NCBI GenBank assembly: GCA_037953745.1
Contig: JBAKBP010007437.1
Coordinates: 35,958-99,957, forward strand
Source: Lithodes maja
Lineage: Eukaryota; Arthropoda; Malacostraca; Decapoda; Lithodidae
Length of the DNA stretch: 64,000 nt
Direction: 5' to 3'
Part shown: positions 54,836 through 64,000 of the stretch, piece after piece
Layout of the letters: the number at the start of each line of letters is the position of its first letter
Position numbering within the stretch: the stretch's first letter is position 1
Translations under genes and position numbers: made by a program
Notes under the pieces: model-generated
What the model was told of the DNA's origin: nothing
Databases searched by the model: none
Seen by the model: only the letters and a program-made list of their open reading frames with translations

Positions 54836-56863
54836 CTGGTGCGGTTGGAGTTGGAGGTGGATGGTGTGACACGTGAATTGGATGTCGGGATTGTGGAGAA
54901 ACTGCCAGTGGAGGGCGTCGACCTTCTTCTCGGCAACGACTTTGCAATGCCCGCTTCTGAGGTTCTACCCTTAGTCGTTGCCGAGAGGACGGCCGACGTG
55001 AGTAGGGAAGAGCAAGAGTGTGTCGAGCGGTGCCAGGCAGAACCCATGGCGTGTGCTGTCACCCGAGCTCGGGCAGCTAAAGTGTCACAGCCTAGTCCTC
55101 CGTCTTCAGACCAGCAGAGGAACGATCAACAGGAGGAGGCTAAAGCTGGAGTTGGTTTTAAGAGTTTTGACTCGGCGGCTCTCCTGGGTGATTCAGTGTT
55201 GGCACCTATGTTGGAGTCTGGAGAGGCCCCAGGACCTGTCACAGCTAGTGAGGAGGTAGGGCCGGAGGAGACTCCGAGGCAGCAACGTTGCACACGGAGA
55301 GAAAAAGGGGTTGCTCAGTTTGATATTGGGGGAGGACTTGGGTTGCTTCGGAAGCATCTAGACAGGTTGGTTCCCTCAGATATTTGTAAACTGCAGTTGG
55401 AGGATCCGGAAGTTCAGAAGTGTGGTAATGGTGCTGTCGAGATTAAACACGAGGACGGGGAAGCATGTCATGTGAACCTGTGGGAGGAGTTTGTGAGGCA
55501 ACCACCTGAGCAGCCTACTGTCCCTGCGTTGGTCTGCCGCGGCCAAGGTGGAGAAGGAGAGGGGGGTAGTAGGGCACAGGTGGAGGAGAGAAGGGATTGT
55601 CATGTCTCGGCGGAACAGTGGGTGGGGGACACGAGTCTGGTGGCTGTGGAAGCGCTAGAGCACCTGCCTGAGCAGCAGTGTGCAGCACTCCAGCACCAGC
55701 TCGGTTCATACCCCACTGGTCGTGCCGAGCCCCTGAGTCTCACAACTCGGGCGGTGCAAGATGTTCCACGGGCAGGTCACGTGACTGTTGAAAGACCGTT
55801 AGCCTCGTTGTTTCGGTGGTTTAAGGTGGGCGACGAGGCTTTGGCATGGTTGCCAGGTCAGGGTCGACCCATGGCTGCCAAGGGTGGTGGTCAAAAGGAG
55901 GACATTGAGCAGATTGGTAAGGTCGGCTGTGGTATCGCAGTGCCCGGTCGTCGCATAGCCTCCCAATGCTGCTCTAGTCTAATGCAACAGCCCTACCATA
56001 GACCGACTGTATCTGGCCATGTCGCTGAAAGCGGTGATGCTGCGCAGGCAGATGTCGTCACAAGGAATGCGGGGGTGCGCATGTACGGTATCGGCGGGGA
56101 AGCCTTAGCAATAATGAACTGTGGGAGTGACTGCACGGGTGGTACTGATTGTCCCTCTCATGACCTGGCTGTTCTAGGGACGAAGGTGGAGAAGGAGGGA
56201 GACTACAGGTTAGAAGCTGCGGTCTCGGCTGGGTTGTGGGAGGGCACTAGGCATGTTGTTCGTGGAGACAGTGCAAGGCAGTTATTTACTAGGCTATGGC
56301 AGTACTTTCGCATGTTTGTTGCTTCTCCAGGCCTGATGTACGGGGTAGAATCCGACATGCAGGCTGGAGATAGTGCAAGGCTCAGTTTAATTCCCTACCG
56401 TATAAATCCTGCTCGACAGCCTATGGTGCAAGCAGAGCTGGATTACGTGTGGACGAAGGGTCTGAGGGATAAGGAATGTCGTGAGTGGTCGTTGCTTGTA
56501 ACTTTGTCCGAGCGTGCTAAAGAGGTATGTGGTTTTGTTGTGGACGGGAGTACCTACCAGTGCAATGTTATGCCTGACGGACTTAAGAATGCACTAGCAA
56601 CGTTTCAGAACCTGATGAATGAAAGTGAAAAGGACGATGATGCGCTGGGGCATTTCGAGGTCTATGTTCCAGCCTATGGTCCGGTCGTTGTAGTTTACCC
56701 AGATCATCACCCTCTCAAGATCTTGGACCAGTTTCACAATCGGAATATGAGGCTGACCAGGTGGTCACTAAGGTTATTGGTATATAACCTGGACATACGC
56801 CATATTGCCGGTTGTGACAACGTGGTTGCAGATGGTCGTTCAAGGGTATATGATCCTGGGTAG
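54836..56863 (+). pseudogene. protease C-part and chimeric pol remnant of element C
   Basis: Continues the frame of 44823-46610 for 675 codons to TAG 56861. It has the protease end (LLLGNDF), no integrase core, the same foreign segment as D (FKVGDEALAWLPGQGRPMAAK near 55825, YRINPARQPMVQAELDY near 56397), a YLDD-less RT piece (near 56508) and RNase H end with VVYPDHHPLK and ADGRSRV. Together the two C parts would be 1271 residues, against 1273 in D, so both copies inherited the chimera as an open frame. Confidence 0.85.
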
Positions 56864-57306
56864 ATTGACACACGGGTAGCCTCCTGCTTTGGTTTGAGTG
56901 GTGTTTTGCGCTTGGTGCTTGTTGGCTCGCGGTTGTAGCCCAGCGTATTGGGTCGTAAAGCAGGAGTTGAGCGTTTGGTATAGAAGAAAAAATAGGCTGC
57001 CCTTATAGTGCAGCCGGAAAAAACATATTAAAATATAAAAATCATAAAAAAAAACTCTTTCTTTTAATATAGATAATTGTATAAGTTTGTCATAGCCTAT
57101 AGAGTTTGAGTAGTCCACGAACTATCAAACGGCTGAGCTGCTGTAAGCTCGCTCTGGGAGCATGATATTATGTCTTTTACTATTGTTGGGAGGAGTTATG
57201 AAATGTGAATTTTTTTTTTATAAGATGTGTTTTAGTGATAAACTCAGCGTTGTTTTAGTGCCATGCGGTCGCTGGGTGTGAGGGGTTTGATGGGGTTCTG
57301 TATATC
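56864..57306 (+). other. 3' UTR of element C
   Basis: No frame; closely similar to the 3' UTR of B (41596-42020) and D. No envelope-like gene. Confidence 0.6.
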
Positions 57307-57348
57307 AGATTTTAGCTCAGGGTTGAGCAAGTAAAATCTTGGGGGAGG
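57307..57348 (+). other. pre-PPT hairpin and PPT of element C
   Basis: AGATTTTA (57307-57314) pairs with TAAAATCT (57332-57339); GCTC/GAGC pair inside, with a 6-nt loop AGGGTT and a 3-nt bulge AAG. PPT GGGGGAGG is 57341-57348. Confidence 0.7.
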
Positions 57349-59193
57349 TGTGACGCATGCCGAGTATGAGCATGCTGTACAGAACGCTCAGTCAGGCCCC
57401 ACTCTCGCTAGGATCGTCAGGGCAGGAACTTTGGCTGTAGTCTGTGTAGAGTTTCCTAACTCAGTTTATGTGAACCGTTGTACTATAAGTATTATAATTA
57501 TGTATTTTGTTTTCTTCTAAGTCAACGAGTTCTATTTTATATCATTAGATATAAGTATTGTGTGTGGGACTTATATATAATGATGAGAGAGAGAGTTATG
57601 TAACGACGGCCAGTGAGCGCGCCACGAGGTGTGTAGGCCTCACTCCCTCCTCCCTCCTCCCTCCTCCCTCATCAAGCGCGTGGGAAATCCTTTGTCGATC
57701 CCAGATTGAGAGAGAATATGACGTCATGATTGCCAGTGGACGGTCCTTAAGTAGTTTGAGATATGCCGCTAGAGGGCCGAGTATAAAAAGAGAGGTTCTT
57801 GCCACCATTCTTCAGAACTCATCAGGCAAAGCGACTTCTCATATCCCTTGCAACTATCCATATTCTTCCGACTGATGTGAACTTTCTCTACTCTCTGAAC
57901 AGCCTATCTTCTTCCCTTCTCGACCCTTTATAACCTCAATGACCCCTTTGGTGCAGATTTAGTCAGCCAAAGTATTATCGCTTGAGTTCTCACGAGATAA
58001 GTGCCTGTTAGATAGCCTATTTTTGGAAGGGTTAACTAGAATAGGATTGATTGATGTTTGTTGCACTCGTATATGTATTTCCCTGTGTACTATTATTCAT
58101 GTTCCTGTTTTCTGCTGGTTTAGGTAATGCTAGACTGGGATAGGGTTCCTCGAGTTGTGATTTCCTATGAGTGCTAGGTTGGTTGAACCAGCACAATTGC
58201 AACAGAGACGTGGGAAGCCTAGGGGGTCTTTTTTATTGTGTACCGTGGGAGTTTAGCACTGTGTTGCGAGTGAGGGCTTTTGCCTGTGCCACCCAACACT
58301 GTGCTATCTCATTTGCTTGACTTTGAGAGGATCGCCAGGAGAGAACCAGATACTAGTGATCTGGATCTCTCAAGAGAGCATCCCGTCAATTACCGTAATT
58401 TGGCCGCACAGTCTTAAGGACCTCGCTAGGCTACGAGCCGCTTGCTCAGCCATTGTCTCTTAACCTTAGATATCCCAGCTAGACTTTGCTCGACCAGCAG
58501 ATACAGCATAGTATTGAAGCTTCTCCTTATGTATATTATTGTTTAAGCACTATTGATTTCATGTGTGGCACGCTTAGCTACTTCAGAGATTAGTGGCCCA
58601 CGAGCACAATCTTAGTAGGCTATTGCCAGTGCATTGTCGGAGTACTTCTTCTTAATGTTTGCCATATCCTATTGCTTATTCTTATAATTCTTCTTATGTC
58701 AATTTAAAGCCTTTAATTACCAGTGAGTTATTCATTAAATTGCTGTTCAAAATCCGATACTTACTTCTTATGAGTATTCGAGAAGCATCTAACTTATCAG
58801 AAGATTCCTTGCTTGATGCTCGAGGACTATTGTTTAACGTAACGTAATAGTGCCGATCCGAAGTAGAGGGTGGAGGACTTCTTAAGTTCTTAGTTCAAGG
58901 GTGGATTACTTCGGCTTCGGCCAACACTATTCTTTAGTGTTGTAGTACTTTCTTCTTTGTTTGATTGTTGACCAGACTAGATAACTCCCGTCTTGTTATT
59001 AGTCTGTTGTGTGAAACGCTAGTACCGAGTTCTTGTATACCCCGTTATAGCAGATAGAACTCTGGAGGGTAGTGGCGTTTTTTGTTCGGCTGGCAGTACT
59101 CTGGGGTTGGGATCGTGTGTTTCCGTTGTGGCAGCGAGCCATACTCGAGTCCTGTGTAAGAGCCCTAGTGTACCCGAGTGCCCGGTCGTAACA
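57349..59193 (+). repeat. 3' LTR of element C, with a D-like patch
   Basis: About 1845 bp. It matches the 5' LTR of C at both ends, but between about 58070 and 58465 it agrees with the D LTR at a dozen or more sites where the C 5' LTR differs. It ends directly against the satellite. Confidence 0.88.
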
Positions 59194-62100
59194 CAAAGAT
59201 GGCACCAGTACAGAAGTGGTTAAGTTACAAAGATGGCACCATTACAGAAGTGGTTAAGTTACAAAGATGGCACCGGTACAGAAGTGGTTAAGTTACAAAC
59301 ACGGCACCGGTACAGAAGTTGTTAAGTTACAATGACGGCACCAGTACACAAGTGGTTAAGTTACAAAGATGGCACCAGTACAGAAGTGGTTAAGTTACAA
59401 AGATGGCACCGGTACAGAAGTGGTTAATTTACAAAGACGGCACCGGTACAGAAATGGTTAAGTTACAAAGATGGCACCGATACAGAAGTGGTTAAGTTAC
59501 AAAGACGGCACCGGTACTGAAATGGTTAAGTTATACAGATGGCACCGGTACAGAAGTGGTTAAGTTACAAAGATGGCTCCGGTACAGAAATGGTTAAGTT
59601 ACAAAAATGGCACCGGTACAGAAGTGGTTAAGTTACAAAGATGGCACCAGTACAGATGTGGTTAAGTTACAAAGATGGCACCGGTACAGAAGTGGTTAAG
59701 TTACAAAGATGGCCCCAGTACAGAAGTGGTTAAGTTACTAAGATGGCACCGGTACAGAAGTGGTTAAGTTACAAAGATGGCACCGGTACAGAAGTGCTTA
59801 AGTTTCAAAGATGGCACCGGTACAGAAGTGTTTAAGTTACAAAGACGGGACTGGTACAGAAGTGGTTAAGTTACAAAGATGGCACCGGTACAGAAATGGT
59901 TAAGTTACAAAGATTTCACCGGTACAGAAGTGGTTAAGTTACAAAGACGGCACTGGTACAGAAGTGGTTAAGTTATACAGATGGCACCAGTACAGAAGTG
60001 GTTAAGTTACAAAGATGGCTCCGGTACAGAAATGGTTAAGTTACAAAAATGGCACCGGTACAGAAGTGGTTAAGTTACAAAGATGGCACCAGTACAGAAG
60101 TGGTTAAACTACAAAGATGGAACCTGTACAGAAGTGGTTAAGTTACAAAGATGGCACTGGTGCAGAAGTGGTTAAGTTACAAAGATGGCACGGGTACAGA
60201 AGTGGTTAAGTTACAAAGATGGCACCGGTACAGAAGTGGTTAAGTTACAAAGACGGCACCGGTACAGAAGTGGTTAAGTTACAAAGATTGCACCGGTACA
60301 GAAGTGGTTAAGTTACAAAGATGGCCTCGGTACATAAGTGGTTAAGTTTCAAAGTTGGCACCGGTACAGAAGTGGTTAAGTTACAAAGACGGCACCAGTA
60401 TAGAAGTGGTTAAGTTACAAAGATGGCACCGGTATAGAAGTGGTTAAGTTACAAAGATGGCACCAGTACAGAAGTGGTTAAGTTACAAATATGGCACCGG
60501 TACAGAAGTGGTTAAGTTACAAAGATGGCACCAGTACAGAAGTGGTTAAGTTACAAAGCTGGCGCCGGTACAGAAGTGGTTAAGTTACAAAGCTGGCACC
60601 AGTACAGAAGTGGTTAAGTTACAAAGATGGCACCAATACAGAAATGGTTAAGTTACAAAGATGGCACCGGTACAGAAGTGGTTAAGTTACAAAGACGGCA
60701 CAGGTACAGAAGTGGTTAAGTTAGAAAGCTGGCACCGGTACAGAAGTGGTTAAGTTACAAAGATAGCACCGGTACAGAATAGGTTAAGTTACAAAGACGG
60801 CACCGGTACAGAAGTGGTTAAGTTACAAAGATGGCAACGGTACAGAAGTGGTTAAGTTACAAAGATGGCACTGGTACAGAAGTGTTTAAGTTACAAAGCT
60901 GGCACCGGCACAGAAGTGGTTAAGTTACAAAGATGGCACCGGTACAGAAGTGGTTAATTTACAAAGATGGCACCGGTACAGACGTGGTTAAGTTGCAAAG
61001 CTGGCACCGGTACAGAAGTGGTTAAGTTACAAAGATGGCACCGGTACAGAAGTGGTTAAGTTACAAAGATGGCACCGGTACAGAAGTGGTTAAGTTATAA
61101 AGAGGGCACCGGTACAGAAGTGGTTAAGTTACAAAGATGGCACCGGTACAGAAGTGGTTAAGTTACAAAGATGGCGCCGGTACAGAAGTGGTTAAGTTAC
61201 AAAGATGGCACCGGTACAGAAGTGGTTAAGTTACAAAGATGGCACCGGTACAGAAGTGGTTAAGTTACAAAGATGGCACTGGTACAGAAGTGGTTAAGTT
61301 ACAAAGATGGCACCGGTACAGAAGTGGTTAAGTTACAAAGATGGCACCGGTACAGAAGTGGTTAAGTTACAAAGATGGCACCGGTACAGAAGTGGTTAAG
61401 TTACAAAGCTGGCACCGGTACAGAAGTGGTTAAGTTACAAAGATGGCACCAGTACAGAAGTGGTTAAGTTGCAAAGACGGCACCGGTACAGAAGTGGTTA
61501 AGTTACAAAGATTGCACCGGTACAGAAGTGGTTAAGTTACAAAGATGGCCTCGGTACATAAGTGGTTAAGTTTCAAAGTTGGCACCGGTACAGAAGTGGT
61601 TAAGTTACAAAGACGGCACCAGTATAGAAGTGGTTAATTTACAAAGATGGCACCGGTACAGAAGTGGTTAAGTTACAAAGATGGCACCGGTACAGAAGTG
61701 GTTAAGTTACAAGGATGGCACCGGTACAGAAGTGGTTAAGTTACAAAGACGGCACAGGTACAGAAGTGGATAAGTTAGAAAGCTGGCACCGGTACAGAAG
61801 TGGTTATGTTACAAAGATGGCACCGGTACATAATTGGTTAAGTTACAAAGACGGCACCGGTACAGAAGTGGTTAAGTTGCAAAGCTGGCACCGGTACAGA
61901 AGTGGTTAAGTTACAAAGATGGCACCGGTACAGAAGTGGTTAAGTTATACAGATGGCACCGGTACAGAAGTGGTTAAGTTACAAAGATGGCTCCGGTACA
62001 GAAATGGTTAAGTTATAAAAATGGCACCGGTACAGAAGTGGTTAAGTTACAAAGATGGCACCGGTACAGAAGTGGTTAAGTTACAAAGCTGGCACCGGTA

Positions 62101-64000
62101 CAGAAGTGGTTAAGTTACAAAGACGGCACCGGTACAGAAATGGTTAAGTTATACAGATGGCACCGGTACAGAAGTGGTTAAGTTACAAAGATGGCTCCGG
62201 TACAGAAGTGGTTAAGTTACAGACGGCACCGGTACAGAAGTGGTTAAGCTACAAAGATTGCACCGGTACAGAAGTGGTTAAGTTACAAAGATGGCCTCGG
62301 TACATAAGTGGTTAAGTTTCAAAGTTGGCACCGGTACAGAAGTGGTTAAGTTACAAAGACGGCACCAGTATAGAAGTGGTTAAGTTACAAAGATGGCACC
62401 AGTACAGAAGTGGTTAAGTTACAAAGATGGCACCGGTACAGAAGTGGTTAAGTTACAAAGATGGCACCGGTACAGAATTGGTTAAGTTACAAAGACGGCA
62501 CAGGTACAGAAGTGGATAAGTTAGAAAGATGGCACCGGTACAGAAGTGGTTAAGTTACAAAGATGGCACCGGTACAGAATTGGTTAAGTTACAAAGACGG
62601 CACCGGTACAGAAGTGGTTAAGTTACAAAGATGGCACCGGTACAGAAGTGGTTAAGTTACAAAGAGGGCACCGGTACAGAAGTGGTTAAGTTACAAAGCA
62701 GGCACCGGTACAGAAGTGGTTAAGTTACAAAGATGGCACCGGTACAGAAGTGGTTAAGTTACAAAGATGGCACCGGTACAGAAGTGGTTAAGTTACAAAG
62801 ATGGCACCAGTACAGAAGTGGTTAAGTTACAAAGCTGGCACCGGTACAGAAGTGGTTAAGTTACAAAGATGGCACCTGTACAGAAGTGGTTAAGTTACAA
62901 AGATGGCACCTGTACAGAAGTGGTTAAGTTACAAAGATGGCACCGGTACAGAAGTGGTTAAGATACAAAGATGGCACCGGTTCAGAAGTGGTTAAGTTAC
63001 AAAGATGGCACCGGTACAGAAGTGGTTAAGTTACAAAGATGGCACCGGTACAGAAGTGGTTAAGTTACAAAGCTGGCACCGGTACAGAAGTGGTTAAGTT
63101 ACAAAGACGGCACCGGTACAGAAGTGGTTAAGTTACAAAGATGGCACCAGTACAGAAGTGGTTAAGTTACAAAGACAGCACCGGTACAGAAGTGGTTAAG
63201 TTACAAAGATGGCACCAGTACAGAAGTGGTTAAGTTACAAAGATGGCACCATTACAGAAGTGGTTAAGTTACAAAGATGGCACCGGTACAGAAGTGGTTA
63301 AGTTACAAACACGGCACCGGTACAGAAGTTGTTAAGTTACACTGACGGCACCAGTACAGAAGTGGTTAAGTTACAAAGATGGCACCAGTACAGAAGTGGT
63401 TAAGTTACAAAGATGGCACCGGTACAGAAGTGGTTAATTTACAAAGACGGCACCGGTACAGAAATGGTTAAGTTACATAGATGGCACCGATACAGAAGTG
63501 GTTAAGTTACTAAGATGGCACCGGTACAGAAGTGGTTAAGTTACAAAGATGGCACCGGTACAGAAGTGCTTAAGTTTCAAAGATGGCACCGGTACAGAAG
63601 TGGTTAAGTTACAAAGACGGGACTGGTACAGAAGTGGTTAAGTTACAAAGATTTCACCGGTACAGAAGTGGTTAAGTTACAAAGACGGCACCGGTACAGA
63701 AGTGGTTAAGTTACACAGATGGCACCGGTACAGTAGTGGTTAAGTTACAAAGATGGCTCCGGTACAGAAATGGTTAAGTTACAAAAATGGCACCGGTACA
63801 GAAGTGGTTAAGTTACAAAGATGGAACCTGTACAGAAGTGGTTAAGTTACAAAGATGGCACTGGTGCAGAAGTGGTTAAGTTACAAAGATGGCACCGGTA
63901 CAGAAGTGGTTAAGTTACAAAGATGGCACCAGTACAGAAGTGGTTAAGTTGCAAAGATTGCACCGGTACAGAAGTGGTTAAGTTACAAAGATGGCCTCGG
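59194..64000. repeat. 34-bp satellite array, about 141 monomers, runs off the window
   Basis: Head-to-tail monomers of 34 bp with core GGCACCGGTACAGAAGTGG and GTTAAGTTACAAAGAT, with point variants (for example ATGG/ACGG, ACCGG/ACCAG). No spacer of independent sequence. Since 34 is not a multiple of 3, frames across it are accidental. Marker variants show blocks duplicated at distances near 4.01, 3.77 and 3.70 kb. The array's right end is outside the window. Confidence 0.95.

Larger units (their letters stand above)
42766..59193 (+). mobile_element. LTR retrotransposon C, chimeric non-autonomous, split by D
   Basis: 5' LTR 42766-44609, gag/protease 44823-46610, then inverted element D (46611-54831), continued coding region 54836-56863, 3' UTR, hairpin, PPT, 3' LTR 57349-59193. 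The left flank (GTTG, inside the B LTR) and right flank (CAAA, satellite) do not match, so the two ends do not look like one undisturbed insertion. Confidence 0.85.

Noticed and set aside
61715..61909. Open frame through the satellite
   Set aside because: Produced by the repeat; 34 bp is not a multiple of 3 and the frame has no family resemblance.
59194..64000. CRISPR-like appearance of regularly spaced short repeats
   Set aside because: The 34-bp units are contiguous and all share the same sequence; there are no unique spacers and the context is eukaryotic.

Overview
The window reads as metazoan nuclear DNA made almost entirely of transposable elements and satellite. No host gene, rRNA or genuine tRNA gene was recognised. 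Dense GA, CA and CT microsatellites, CR1-like and RTE-like LINEs, a tRNA-derived SINE and abundant Ty3/gypsy elements suggest an arthropod, most likely a decapod crustacean. That is an inference from general repeat style; nothing in the window proves the taxon.

Layout. 0-11 kb: a TTAA-flanked MITE, a decayed RTE-like LINE carrying a poly(A)-ended insert, GA-rich tandem repeats, a second MITE, and a CR1-like LINE on the minus strand with an open reverse transcriptase (7.06-8.70 kb). 10.57-25.83 kb: a second CR1-like LINE, split by a complete LTR retrotransposon (element A, 11714-24659) with a clean 4-bp target duplication AGTC. Element A itself carries a full-length RTE-like LINE (18981-22196) and a TTAA-flanked insert (22257-22743). 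26.3-30.4 kb: the 3' end of another LINE, interrupted in its last codons by an apparently intact RTE-like LINE (991-aa endonuclease/RT, 12-bp target duplication). 30.4-36.0 kb: SINE, CA-rich minisatellites, three TTAA MITEs, a truncated RTE copy. 36.0-59.2 kb: three related LTR elements. B (36025-42765) loses the end of its 3' LTR. C (42766-59193) is split by D (46611-54831), inserted in inverse orientation with target duplication CCCG. 59.2-64 kb: a 34-bp satellite array running off the window.

The most interesting system is the LTR element group. Element A has the pol order protease - integrase - reverse transcriptase - RNase H. This is the copia-like order known from the Gmr1 group of Ty3/gypsy elements, although its RT and integrase are of gypsy type. 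Its gag carries a SCAN-like capsid segment, in line with the published idea that the vertebrate SCAN domain came from a Gmr1-like gag. B, C and D keep gag and protease but have lost integrase and/or RT catalytic parts without losing the reading frame; C and D share one chimeric architecture and have moved. They therefore look like non-autonomous gag-bearing elements mobilised in trans, presumably by an A-like helper. All three families keep hairpins with compensatory base changes in the LTR and directly upstream of the polypurine tract.

A second story is the satellite: its monomer, read on the minus strand, begins with almost the same 18 bases as the terminal inverted repeats of a TTAA-flanked MITE family found 26-28 kb away. 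This suggests that the array was seeded by a DNA-transposon end. Coordinates of element ends were read by eye from repeats and target duplications; identities are eye estimates, not alignments.
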